From: Doryteuthis pealeii
Taxonomy: Eukaryota > Mollusca > Cephalopoda > Myopsida > Loliginidae
NCBI GenBank assembly: GCA_023376005.1
Contig: CM042176.1
Coordinates: 10,362,351 to 10,426,350, forward strand
Direction of reading: 5' to 3'
Length of the DNA stretch: 64,000 nucleotides
The notes beneath the pieces were generated by a model. That model made no database searches. It saw nothing but the letters and a program-made list of their open reading frames with translations, and was not told where the DNA came from. The position numbers and the translations under genes are program-made. This document shows, piece after piece, positions 33,966 to 46,830 of the stretch; the stretch's first letter is position 1, and every line of letters starts with the position of its first letter.

Positions 33966-36889
33966 TTTAAGGGCTTAGTTTCCTTTTTTTTTTTTTTTTT
34001 ATTGAATGAATATTTTTCTTAATATAAAATTAAGACTTGACCGTTGGAGTTATTGGCCTTCTATTGTAAAAATCTTAACATCTTCCTCCATTCACCCTCT
34101 TCTTTGTGATAATTTTTAATACCCCCAAATCATCTTAGATGATAATAAAAAACTGATTCTTGTCCTCACCCCCTCCATTCTTCCTGTCCCTCAATGAATC
34201 GACCGTTAACCCTGTCTTCTGATTTAAATATATATATTACTGTCAAATCTCTTAATGTTTATTTTTATTATAGGCGTAGACTAAATGGAGTCTTGTAATT
34301 TTAAACTTTGTTCTTGTAATTGATTATTTCAAGATAGTATAATAGAATTTAATTTGCTTACTCATAGTAAACAATAAAAATCTAGTATTATTAGGACTAT
34401 TGTCCTCGTATTTATTATCAAATATACTAATTATCAAGCATTATCTCAATTCAGAGAAAAAATAAATCTATTTATGGTACTCTTTTTTTTTTTTTAGAGC
34501 TGAATTATACTTGTATTGATATATATAGATATTGGTAGTAAAATATGGAAACTAATTGTACAATATAGAAATAGTTTTTATAAATGAATGTATTGATAAA
34601 TTTATATTTAGTGAATAACTGGAAATGTCCCAACTGCTAAAGAAAAACAATGAAATTAACTATGGTGGAAGGGGGGTTTTGTCACTAAAGACTTTAAAAT
34701 TTAAAAAATACAATCCCCCCCCTTTTTTTCTTTAGTTGTCACTAGGTCCTTGTCAAATCTTTTAAACTTTATTTCTACTCTTTCTCAATATTACATTTGT
34801 GTTTACTCTAAACCTCTACCGTAAACTTACACTTCCTTTCGTTCTAACTTTTTTAATGAAAAAGAAAGCCATTGACTGTGTATAAAGTGTTTTGCTTCTT
34901 CTCTACCGTTATTTACCCAAGTGACCGTTAACTGTTCCCTCATTTCAAAAATAGACCCCCCCCTCCTTTCTGAGCTTGCTTATGTAAACACAACCTCACT
35001 GTATTCTTACCCTCATCTTTTTAGTTTCACTAACTCCAGGGTTAATATATCTTAATACTGTAACTAATATATACCTCCTCATCTTGCACTGATATTTAAA
35101 TAATTACCCAATAAACATTGTCAGTACGTTTGCACTTGGATCAGTATCAACTTGTTTTTTTTTTTGTTTTTTTTAAAACTGTTTATTTATTTTTCCTTCT
35201 ATTAAAAACTAAATAACTGTTATTTATTAAAAACAACCTCCAACTTGCATATAATAAACAACAAACGTGCCTCAATTTTATTTTTTTTTTTTAAAATGAA
35301 GGTACATATTTTGAAATCTTTCGTATCTTCTTTGTTTATGGTTGTGGATATTATGGCCGCTGCTACTCGTATTTTAAAAATATTTCTTTAGTATTTGCTC
35401 CTTAAAGTCCTTTTATTCTTCGACTAATATCTCAGCTGGTAGTAATTGCTTACTAAACTACTAGATGTGTAAATCAGTTGTAAAAACTCTAATAAATGTA
35501 CTATTAATATTGGTCTTTACGTTGTTGTATAAATGTATTGACTTTGTTTACATACACTTTTTACTACTGTTAAAAACGTTTTACAAATTAGTACAAATAC
35601 TATACATTTTTAAACTCGAATACTAGTGTTTAAAAAAATTAAATTCATTTTTATTTAAAAAATTCTAATTTATCTAAATGTAAATTTGTTGTTCAACACC
35701 GTATGTATCCTTTATAAACCTTTTTAATATCTTGAGTGTATATATGTATATAATTTACGTTACTTTCTTCATCACTCTCTGTAATTCTTTATGGTTCTCT
35801 TTCCCCCTCCTCCCCTTTGTCATGTGACCAGGGTGTTTCCTTCCGACCTTTTTTTAAACTTAGCGCTTTTTATTAACGTTTCCGCGCCTTTTTTTTCTCT
35901 TTCTTCTAAACTTTTTCTTTACCTTTCTCCTCTTCATGGTTGGGTGACATTCTTGTATCTTGGTCTTTTTTTTTTTTCTCTTTTGGAAAGATGCCGTGGT
36001 GCTACTAGTAGTGGTATATATATCCATGACTACTGCTACTACTAGCTAAATGGTAGTTAGTGTTCGCTGCCTTAGTGTTATTACAGATTTAATTCCTCTT
36101 TATTTTTCTTGTATTTTTACTAGACTCCTTTTTTATAGTATTTTGAATATTTTTATTTTTAATTAAATGACTTCGGCCTAAACAAAACGTTGTAAATTTA
36201 CATCGATTAATGAAAAGCTTCTTTTAAATCTGTCAATCTATACTGAATTAACATATTTGCTTTTCTCTTCACATTTAAAATGATTTTCACTCTTCCGTTG
36301 AAAAAGATCCATTTTAGCCTTTGCCGCCAAAATTGTGCCATCCCAACTGTCTTTTTTCACTTTTTTGGGGGACCCAACTTTTTTAGTTATATAAGACCCC
36401 CCCCTATTTTTTTATGGTCTTATTTCTCTTAGCACCTTATTTTTAAAGTCTTTATAATCTTATTAAAACTGTTCCCTTTTTAGTTTAAAAAAAATGACCT
36501 ATTCCTGTCTTCCTTTGTTCTTTTGTCTCTATGGCTTTTTTTTCTAAACTAGTTTAAGACAGATCGCTTACAATTTCTTTTAGCTCTTTATAAAAAAAAT
36601 AAGATCTAAATAATGCATAGCCACTATCGCTTATATTATTATAATATAAAAGTTGCACGTGATTATTTATTGTATAAATGAGTAGATGTGTGTGTATGTC
36701 GCCTGTGCGGAAGAAGCTAAAATTCCTTTGTCTTTTCTATATAGCATTTATCTTTTTTAACAAGAGTATGAATAGCGTTACATAGTTTTTCTTTTCATTT
36801 TTCTTATTTCTCTTTTGGGGTAAAATTTTTTTTTTTTTTTTTTAATGGATCCCTCTTGATGTTTGTGTCCCGAATGTGTTGTAAGAACT

Positions 36890-37180
36890 TTTCAGAATGA
36901 CTCTCTCTGGCCTGGCACCTTCGTCGTCGGTGGAGGCCGTCGTCGTCGTTGCCGCTGCTGCTGATTATTATTTTCCAAGTCCGGCGCCACTTTTATTTAT
37001 TTATTTTTTTTCCTTTTTCTTCTTGTCTCTTTCTCTCCATCCCTCCTCTTCCTCGGAACAAAGCCATTGTGCCATTATACTGATAGTAGTTGTTGTATTA
37101 CTTCGGAAAAAAAGACTTTGTATTTATAATATACATAGTCCCATCTCTTTCCCGTTTTCTTTTTCTACTCTTTGATAGAA
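36890..37180 (+). other. trinucleotide-rich GC island in left arm
   Basis: CGTCGTCGTCGTTGCCGCTG and adjoining GGAGGCC stand out against AT-rich flanks. Both strands are open for 80-90 codons here, but the products are simple (Val/Ala or Arg/Pro runs). It may be a 5' untranslated or regulatory block. I see no splice pattern or domain that would support a gene. The mirror copy is at 41430-41735. Confidence 0.4.
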
Positions 37181-39197
37181 AGGAACCACTGAATATTTGG
37201 ATATCTTTTTTTTTTTGTATAACTTTGCTTCGACAGAATCTTTTGTGAGAAACTCTCTACCCGGGACCAACATTTTTTTTAAAGATCTTTTTTGTTTTCC
37301 CTGACGTCTCTTGTTTTCATCTCCTGTCTGTTCCTGACGATAGGTTACAATTCTTTATAGTAACCGCTTAAAAGGCTGAAATTTCTCGGCTTTTTTCACA
37401 AGGTAAAGTATCTTATTCGTTATGGGATTCAAGTACTTAAAAAAAACTCAAACCAAATCTTTTTATACCCTATTTTTGATTTGTTAATTTTTCTTTGACC
37501 TGAAATCTTTTGTCTTTCTCTCCGCATAAAACACAGCCAACTGCTATTTCCTTGTGATTGTTTATGTACCTGCACGTTGTGATCATGCACTTAATTCTGA
37601 TTTTCATTCTTCTAAAATCTTGACTTATTCACATTGTCATCAATAACACCTGTCCATTCGATCTAAACAAAGGCTAACAGGTGTTCTGTTAATTATTGTA
37701 TACCATAATCTAGTTAACTTAGACACCTATTTCTAACAAGCGTTAGTCTATATGCTGTTTAGTCTTTATTACTAAAAACAAGTAATATTTTCCTTGGTTT
37801 TAGGGGTCAACCTGACCCTTTACTTAACTTATTTAAACTTGTCTTAACTTTATTTTTTTGTAATAGGTTAGTTGTAGTAATTATTACTTGTTCCTATATA
37901 ATCAAACCATCGTATGTTTTGACTTGAATCATGCCATACAAAATAAGCTTTATTCAAATATACCATTACGTTGGCTCCTTAATTAGGATTTAAATCTTTT
38001 TTAATTTCTAAGGGAGACAATCTTGTATTTGAACTTGCCTTAAAATAAATAACCATTTTAAAATTCAAAAATATTTTTGACTTCTCAATTTTTTACTCTT
38101 AAAAACAATTCCTTTGCCTAAAATAATTTTGGTCAAATTGTCTGATTCTAATTGTCCTTGTTTGACCTAAAAATGACTTCTGACCACTTAAGTAGGTCAA
38201 TACTTTTTCTTCGGTTTTTATATATTTAAAAAAAATCTATTTACTATAGAATTTTGTTGTAGAATCTAAACTTAAAGTATTAACTAAAATTCATCCAACT
38301 AATAATTGTTCTGTAACTTGAGAAGCACAGGATTCAGATGTACGATAGAAATGCCTGTTTAACGTAGAAATAAGCATAAACTTTAAATTTAAACTTATTT
38401 TTTCAGACCTTTCTCGTTACTCCATTTTTTATTTTTTATTTTTTTTTTTTTTTACTTAGAACCAATGAAAATATCCCAATTTGTATGTCTAATATTGACA
38501 TCTAGGTTTCTTGTTCTCTGCTTGAACAGATAAATTTAGTTTCGTTTCAAACTTCTCCAGTCCCGAATTCGTTGCCGTTGTCTAACTCCTGCCATTGTGG
38601 TTATCTTTGCTAATATTCATTTTCATTATAAGTAGTCTTGTCAGTGCTGACTTAGTTGTCTGCCCTTGTCTAATAGTATTTCCTGCTTTCACCGTATATG
38701 CCGCTAGTGTGCAGCACGTGTTCAAGATGTACCCTCCCCCCACGCTTATTTCTCATTCACTTCTTTCTCTTGATTTTTCCGGAACATGTTGGACGAGAAT
38801 AGATTTTAATACTATTTTTTTATATCTATTTAAATATATAAATTTGTTCCTGCTTTTAACTTTTTATAAACGATTATTGAAGATTTTTTTGACCCCCTCG
38901 ACAATGTCCTGTGACTTTTTAGCAGGTATCCTTAGTTTTAATTTGAATTTTTTGTCTCTCGCTCTTTAAAAAAAAAAAAATGAACAATGGGGTTTTTCTA
39001 TCACTCTCGGCATTTTTTATCACTTCCGGTATCTTATTTTTCTAAATAACATTTTCGCTATTTTAAAGTTTTTAAAACTATCCCCCCCCCCTTTCTAACC
39101 GGGGCTGCATGTCTTCTCTTGCTTCTCTCTTCCCTCCCTTTCCCAATTTCCTTTCCAATGTCTCCCGCGCAGAATTTCTTTAGTTAGTTCCCTTCTT

Positions 39198-39409
39198 CCC
39201 GGGTCGGTTAAGTAACCCTGTTTGAAAAAAGAAAAACTTATTCGTTTTGTGGATTGAAGTGCATTCCTTCAATAATGGAAAGCAGATTTATTTTTAGGAT
39301 ATGGATTGGAAGACGGAAGCTGCGGCGACCAGTCCTTTTGTTCGGATGACAACCTTACGGCACTTCAAAAGTTGGAAAAATTATGGATAGTGCAATCGCC
39401 TTTAGTCGT
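39198..39409. other. single-copy spacer of the giant palindrome
   Basis: The 212 bp between the arms have no inverted partner. It contains the putative exon 3 on +. The right junction falls between GT and AAGAAGG, so the apparent splice donor is half spacer and half arm. Confidence 0.9.
39298..39407 (+). CDS. PPP4R1: putative third exon, PPP4R1-like, in palindrome spacer
   Basis: Acceptor TTTATTTTTAG ends at 39297; donor GTAAGA begins at 39408. Entered in phase 1 the exon reads YGLEDGSCGDQSFCSDD, then NLTALQKLEK. This resembles the PPP4R1 segment where an acidic linker leads into LTPLGRLDK (from memory). After LEK the frame is open as given, but a shift by one base at the AAAAATT run yields MDSAIAFS followed by a split Arg codon, which fits the family segment around IFNRQ better. 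This suggests a one-base error in the homopolymer. Exon length 110 as read. The assignment is inference from weak but ordered similarity. Confidence 0.55.
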
Positions 39410-42400
39410 AAGAAGGGAACTAAGCTAAAGAATTCTGCGCGGGAGACATTGGAAAGGAAATTGGGAAAGGGAGGGAAGAGAGAAGCAAGAGAAGACATGC
39501 AGCCGGTTAGAAAGGGGGGGGGGGATAGTTTTAAAAACTTTAAAATAGCGAAAATGTTATTTAGAAAAATAAGATACGCGGAAGTGATAAAAAAATGCCG
39601 AGAGTGATAGAAAAACCCCATTGTTCATTTTTTTTTTTTTTAAAGAGGCGAGAGACAAAAAATTCAAATTAAAACTAAGGATACCTGCTAAAAAGTCACA
39701 GGACATTGTCGAGGGGTCAAAAAAAATCTTCAATAATCGTTTATAAAAGTTAAAAGCAGGAACAAATTTATATATTTAAATAGATATAAAAAATAGTATT
39801 AAAATCTATTCTCGTCCAACATGTTCCGGAAAAATCAAGAGAAAGGTGAATGAGAAATAAGCGTGGGGGGAGGGTACATCTTGAACACGTGCTGCACACT
39901 AGCGGCATATACGGTGAAAGCAGGAAAATACTATTAGACAAGGGCAGACAACTAAGTCAGCACTGACAAGCTACTTATAATGAAAATGAATATTAGCAAA
40001 GATAACCACAATGGCAGGAGTTAGACAACGGCAAACGAATTTCGGGACTGGAGAAGTTTGAAACGAAACTAAATTTATCTGTTCAAGCAGAGAACAAGAA
40101 ACCTAGATGTCAATATTAGACATACAAATTGGGATATTTTCATTGGTTCTAAGTAAAAAAAAAAAAAAATAAAAATAAAAATGGAGTAACGAGAAAGGTC
40201 TGAAAAAATAAGTTTAATTTAAAGTTTATGCTTATTCTACGTTAAACAGGCATTTCTATCGTACATCTGAATCCTGTGGCTTTCTCAAGTTACAGAACAA
40301 TTATTAGTTGGATGAATTTTAGTTAATACTTTAAGTTTAGATTCTACAACAAAATTCTATAGTAAATAGATTTTTTTTAAATATATAAAAACCGAAGAAA
40401 AAGTATTGACCTACTTAAGTGGTCAGAAGTCATTTTTAGGTCAAACAAGGACAATTAGAATCAGACAATTTGACCAAAATTATTTTAGGCAAAGGAATTG
40501 TTTTTAAGAGTAAAAAATTGAGAAGTCAAAAATATTTTTGAATTTTAAAATGGTTATTTATTTTAAGGCAAGTTCAAATACAAGATTGTCTCCCTTAGAA
40601 ATTAAAAAAGATTTAAATCCTAATTAAGGAGCCAACGTAATGGTATATTTGAATAAAGCTTATTTTGTATGGCATGATTCAAGTCAAAACATACGATGGT
40701 TTGATTATATAGGAACAAGTAATAATTACTACAACTAACCTATTACAAAAAATAAAGTTAAGACAAGTTTAAATAAGTTAAGTAAAGGGTCAGGTTGACC
40801 CTAAAACCAAGGAAAATATTAACTTGTTTTTAGTAATAAAGACTAAACAGCATATAGACTAACGCTTGTTAGAAATAGGTGTCTAAGTTAACTAGATTAT
40901 GGTATACAATAATTAACAGAACACCTGTTAGCCTTTGTTTAGATCGAATGGACAGGTGTTATTGATGACAATGTGAATAAGTCAAGATTTTAGAAGAATG
41001 AAAATCAGAATTAAGTGCATGATCACAACGTGCAGGTACATAAACAATCACAAGGAAATAGCAGTTGGCTGTGTTTTATGCGGAGAGAAAGACAAAAGAT
41101 TTCAGGTCAAAAAAAATTAACAAATCAAAATAGGGTATAAAAAGATTTGGTTTGAGTTTTTTTTAAGTACTTGAATCCATAACGAATAAGATACTTTACC
41201 TTGTGAAAAAACCGAGAATTTCAGCCTTTTAAGCGGTTACTATAAAGAATTGTAACCTATCGTCAGGAACAGACAGGAGATGAAACAAGAGACGTCAGGG
41301 AAAACAAAAAAGATCTTTAAAAAAAATGTTGGTCCCGGGTAGAGAGTTTCTCACAAAAGATTCTGTCGAAGCAAAGTTATACAAAAAAAAAAAGATATCA
41401 AATATTCAGTGGTTCCTTTCTATCAAAGAGTAGAAAAAGAAAACGGGAAAGAGATGGGACTATGTATATTATAAATACAAAGTCTTTTTTTCCGAAGTAA
41501 TACAACAACTACTATCAGTATAATGGCACAATGGCTTTGTTCCGAGGAAGAGGAGGGATGGAGAGAAAGAGACAGAAGAAGAAAAGGAAAAAAAATAAAT
41601 AAATAAAAGTGGCGCCGGACTTGGAAAATAATAATCAGCAGCAGCGGCAACGACGACGACGGCCTCCACGACGACGAAGGTGCCAGGCCAGAGAGAGTCA
41701 TTCTGAAAAGTTCTTACAACACATTCGGGACACAAACATCAAGAGGGATCCATTAAAAAAAAAAAAAAAAAATTTTACCCCAAAAAGAGAAATAAGAAAA
41801 ATGAAAAGAAAACTATGTAACGCTATTCATACTCTTGTTAAAAAGATAAATGCTATATAGAAAAGACAAAGGAATTTTAGCTTCTTCCGCACAGGCGACA
41901 TACACACACATCTACTCATTTATACAATAAATAATCACGTGCAACTTTTATATTATAATAATATAAGCGATAGTGGCTATGCATTATTTAGATCTTATTT
42001 TTTTATAAAGAGCTAAAAGAAATTGTAAGCGATCTGTCTTAAACTAGTTAGAAAAAAAGCCATAGAGACAAAAGAACAAAGGAAGACAGGAATAGGTCAT
42101 TTTTTTTAAACTAAAAAGGGAACAGTTTTAATAAGATTATAAAGACTTTAAAAATAAGGTGCTAAGAGAAATAAGACCATAAAAAAAATAGGGGGGGGGG
42201 TCTTATATAACTAAAAAAGTTGGGTCCCCCAAGAAGTGAAGAAAAGACAGTTGGGATGGCACAATTTTTGGCGGCAAAGGCTAAAATGGATCTTTTCAAC
42301 GGAAGAGTGAAAATCATTTTAAATGTGAAGAGAAAAGCAAATATGTTAATTCAGTATAGATTGACAGATTTAAAAAGAAGCTTTTCATTAATCGATGTAA

Positions 42401-45400
42401 ATTTACAACGTTTTGTTTAGGCCGAAGTCATTTTAATTAAAAATAAAATATTCAAAATACTATAAAAAAGGAGTCTAGTAAAAATACAAGAAAAATAAAG
42501 AGGAATTAAATCTGTAATAACACTAAGGCAGCGAACACTAACTACCATTTAGCTAGTAGTAGCAGTAGTCATGGATATATATACCACTACTAGTAGCACC
42601 ACGGCATCTTTCCAAAAGAGAAAAAAAAAAAAGCCAAGATACAAGAATGTCACCCAACCATGAAGAGGAGAAAGGTAAAGAAAAAGTTTAGAAGAAAGAG
42701 AAAAAAAGGCGCGGAAACGTTAATAAAAAGCGCTAAGTTTAAAAAAAGGTCGGAAGGAAACACCCTGGTCACATGACAAAGGGGAGGAGGGGAAAGAGAA
42801 CCATAAAGAATTACAGAGAGTGATGAAGAAAGTAACGTAAATTATATACATATATACACTCAAGATATTAAAAAGGTTTATAAAGGATACATACGGTGTT
42901 GAACAACAAATTTACATTTAGATAAATTAGAATTTTTTAAATAAAAATGAATTTAATTTTTTAAACACTAGTATTCGAGTTTAAAATGTATAGTATTTTG
43001 TACTAATTTGTAAAACGTTTTTAACAGTAGTAAAAAGTGTATGTAAACAAAGTCAATAACATTTATACAACAACGTAAAGACCAATATTAATAGTACATT
43101 TATTAGAGTTTTTACAACTGATTTACACATCTAGTAGTTTAGTAAGCAATTACTACCAGCTGAGATATTAGTCGAAGAATAAAGGACTTTAAGGAGCAAA
43201 TACTAAAGAAATATTTTTAAAAATACGAGTAGCAGCGGCCATAATATCCACAACCATAAACAAAGAAGATACGAAAGATTTCAAAATATGTACCTTCATT
43301 TAAAAAAAAAAAATAAAATTGAGGCACGTTTGTTGTTTTATTATATGCAAGTTGGAGGTTGTTTTTAATAAAAAATAACAGTTATTTAGTTTTTAATAGA
43401 AGGAAAAATAAATAAACAGTTTAAAAAAAACAAAAAAAAAAACAAGTTGATACTGATCCAAGTGCAAACGTACTGACAATGTTTATTGGGTAATTATTTA
43501 AATATCAGTGCAAGATGAGGAGGTATATATTAGTTACAGTATTAAGATATATTAACCCTGGAGTTGTGAAACTAAAAAGATGAGGGTAAGAATACAGTGA
43601 GGTTGTGTTTACATAAGCAAGCTCAGAAGGAGGGGGGGGTCTATTTTTGAAATGAGGGAACAGTTAACGGTCACTTGGGTAAAATAACGGTAGAGAAGAA
43701 GCAAACACTTTATACACAGTCAATGGCTTTCTTTTTCATTAAAAAAGTTAGAACGAAAGGAAGTGTAAGTTTACGGTAGAGGTTTAGAGTAAACACAAAT
43801 GTAATATTGAGAAAGAGTAGAAATAAAGTTTAAAAGATTTGACAAGGACTAGTGAACAACTAAAGAAAAAAGGGGGGGGGGATTGTTATTTTTAAATTTT
43901 AAAGTCTTAGTGACAACCCCCCTTCCACCATAGTTAATTTCATTGTTTTTCTTTAGCAGTTGGGACATTTCCAGTTATTCACTGAATATAAATTTATCAA
44001 TACATTCATTTTATAAAAACTATTTCTATATTGTACAATTAGTTTCCATATTTTACTACCAATATCTATATATATCAATACAAGTATAATTCAGCTCTAA
44101 AAAAAAAAAAAGAGTACCATAATAGATTTATTATTTCTCTGAATTTGAGATAATGCTTGATAATTAGTATTATTTGATAATAAATACGAGGACAATAGTC
44201 CTAATAATACTAGATTTTTATTGTTTACTATGAGTAAGCAAATTAAATTCTATTATACTATCTTGAAATAATCAATTACAAGAACAAAGTTTAAAATTAC
44301 AAGACTCCATTTAGTCTACGCCTATAATAAAAATAAACATTAAGAGATTTGACAGTAATATATATATTTAAATCAGAAGACAGGGTTAACGGTCGATTCA
44401 TTGAGGGACAGGAAGAATGGGGGGGGGGTGAGGACAAGAATCAGTTTTATTATCATCTAAGATGATTTGGGGGTATTAAAAATTATCACAAAGAAGAGGG
44501 TGAATGGAGGAAGATGTTAAGATTTTTACAATAGAAGGCCAATAACTCCAACGGTCAAGTCTTAAATTTTATATTAAGAAATAATTCATTCAATAAAAAA
44601 AAAAAAAAAAGGAAACTAAGCCCTTAAAATAGACCCTATTTCTCTTTAGATGATGCTTGATAATTAGTGTTAATCGGACTATTGTCCTCATCTTTATACA
44701 GCTTATTGTTATCTGTATAAAGATGAGGACAATAGACCGAGTAATCCAAAAAATACTAAAAAACCTTTTGAGTATTCCTAAATACAACAGGACTTACAAT
44801 ACTATTGTTTACATAATATCCAAGATGGGACTCGTTTTTAAGTAGTTATTCTCATACTAACCAGGAGAGTAAGAATTTGTAAAATGGTTGTATTTAACCA
44901 GGTTTTATTATGGAACAGTAGTTTGTTTATATACATTAGGTGGCAATATTAGTTATATTTAAGTACCAAGAAACACAGCAAATGTTAGTAACTAGTGTAT
45001 TATCTAAAACAAAGTTTAACAGTTAAAAGCAAAAAGATGTAATACTGTAAAACAATTAGGATTTTTAAAAAGGGACATTTAATAATTAATATTATATCAA
45101 GTAGTTACGGTCAAATATGAACGTATATCAAGTAACATTAATAATTGTTAATATAGTAGGAAGTAGATGACCAAGGAGGTATTAGTATTAGAAGTCATTT
45201 AATGAAGTGACTAGTAGATTAGAAAGAAAGAAAGACAAGGGAGTCCATAGTGTTGGCCTTCTCTCTAAGAAGGCCAACAACTCCACTATGGACTATAAGC
45301 GCGTGTGTAATATTTGTATTAATAGCAATAACAAGACTTTTAATGAATGACAGTACTAACTATGTATTTAGTAGTATTTCTGGACAGTAGAGAATGTAAA

Positions 45401-45629
45401 TAGACAAGAAAAGGGATAGAAAAAGGGCCTGAAGAGGGTAGAAATTAAGAAAAACATCCTTATTACTGCGAGCTGCGGTCTGTCAATAGGAGCAGCAGCA
45501 GCAGCTGTGACTCCGGGAACAGCAGCAGCAGCAATAAGACGACGACGACGACGGCGCAACCAGGGTTGCTTGATGACAACGGACGGGGGGAAATGGCAAC
45601 GAAATTTCAAGCCAAGATCAACCACTTAC

Positions 45630-45674
45630 TGTCTTCCGGAGTATCTTCCGATTCCTCCTGATAGAAGTTGATGT
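45630..45674 (-). CDS. PPP4R1: putative second coding exon, PPP4R1-like, right-arm copy
   Basis: Minus-strand copy of 32911-32954 with the same flanking acceptor and donor. It is 45 nt and encodes DINFYQEESEDTPED, ending in phase 1. It lies on the opposite strand to exon 3 and the 17.2-kb exon, so as assembled it cannot join them. Its reading phase nevertheless fits exon 3, so it probably preserves the correct base count. Confidence 0.55.
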
Positions 45675-45756
45675 CTGAAATAGAATCGGAGAGCATTAAA
45701 ATTGGCGCAAAACTTCAAATTTGGAAGCAACAAACTCTGCTTAGAAGACGTCTCAC

Positions 45757-45763
45757 CCGCCAT
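45757..45763 (-). CDS. PPP4R1: putative first coding exon, right-arm copy
   Basis: Minus-strand ATGGCGG followed by GTGAGA, a mirror of 32821-32827. Intron to 45675. Confidence 0.5.
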
Positions 45764-45945
45764 GTTGTAGGAAACCACGAGGTATGCAAGCCGTGCTGCG
45801 ATTGGACAGCGCCGTTATTTAAATGTACGCCCATTGGTCCCATTCAAATTTCTCACGGACGCAACCGATCGCAGCGCCGGAAATTACCGAGCTGTTTCTC
45901 GAATTGGTCGCTCGGTAATTTCCGTCATTTTTCGGGAACTTCCGT
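45764..45945 (-). promoter_or_regulatory. CpG-rich promoter, right-arm copy
   Basis: Reverse copy of 32640-32820 with the same CCAAT, ETS-like and YY1-like sites and several single-base differences. Confidence 0.6.
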
Positions 45946-46739
45946 CTTGTTAAGACTTTTCCCCCCTTTGCTTACATTTTCACTTGTTTTTTTTAAAATG
46001 TTAACCAACTGAGAAAGACATTCATATTTTTTTTTTCATCCTGGCTAAATGCACTTCTCCTAAGAGTACGTTTATATTTACAACTATACTGAGATAATAT
46101 AGATATCTCCTCTTTCTCTAAAGAAAAAAAGCTTGTTCTCTCTTATTTTTCTGTCTCTTTTTAATATTTATTCAAAAAACATTTTTTTTTATTTAAGTTA
46201 AAAATTCACAATCAATTTTCAATTTGGATTTTAAAAAAACAAAAAACATTTTTTTAAATGTTATAATTTGGGATTTGTCAATAATTTAAGTAAGTAATTT
46301 TTAAGATTACTTTTAAAATTAATGACTGTAATTTAATGTTATATTTTATTAGTCAAAAGTTTTTTTTATTTTAGAAATTTAATTCTATAATTAATTTTTT
46401 TAAATTTAATTAACATTTTTTTTTTTTAGAATTTAAAAGTTTTTTAAAAATTTATTGTAAAACGGTTTTATTGTTTATATATATATATATATTTGTTATA
46501 TTTGAATTTTATTGATTTGATTTTAAAAATTTTATGCAAAAAATGATTTTTAATTTGTTATTAATTAACTTTTTTATTTCTTATTTTTCAGATTTCTGAT
46601 TTGGAGAAGAAGAAAAAATCCTTCTTCGTGCACCGAAAAGGCCCCCAAGAATAAAAGAACTTCTTGTTTATTTATTTTTGATTATTTAATTAGCATCTGA
46701 ACCCACTTAATTTAATAGAGTTAAATTCTAAAAAGAGTT

Positions 46740-46830
46740 TTGATAAACTTGTGGCCGTTGCTCATCTGGTAATGACGTCAAACTCTTTCTTATCATCAAC
46801 TACTTACAAGTTCGATCTCTGACATCAGCA
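46740..46830 (+). repeat. tRNA-like fragment in both arms
   Basis: GGCCGTTGCTCATCTGGTAA resembles an A box and ACAAGTTCGATCTCT a B box, about 60 bp apart. Not a functional tRNA: there is no acceptor-stem pairing that I can build. Mirror copy at 31745-31830. Confidence 0.4.

Larger units (their letters stand above)
30287..39197 (+). repeat. left arm of a giant imperfect palindrome
   Basis: Reads as the reverse complement of 39410-48314 throughout, from the outer GA/CT microsatellite to the inner GTTCCCTTCTT. Differences are mostly single-base indels, many in homopolymers, plus a few small gaps. The arm holds a repeat H copy (30960-31400), tRNA-like fragments near 30430, 30665 and 31760, the promoter block, exons 1 and 2, hairpins near 33300 and 33850, and a trinucleotide-rich block near 36900. 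Confidence 0.95.

Noticed and set aside
39383..39607. Lys/Arg-rich 74-codon frame spanning the palindrome junction
   Set aside because: It crosses the spacer/right-arm boundary and most of it is arm sequence. Only its first residues overlap the likely true frame of exon 3.
45668..46012. 114-codon + strand frame over the right-arm promoter
   Set aside because: It is antisense to exons 1-2 and the promoter; the open frame reflects local GC content and does not survive in the left arm at full length.
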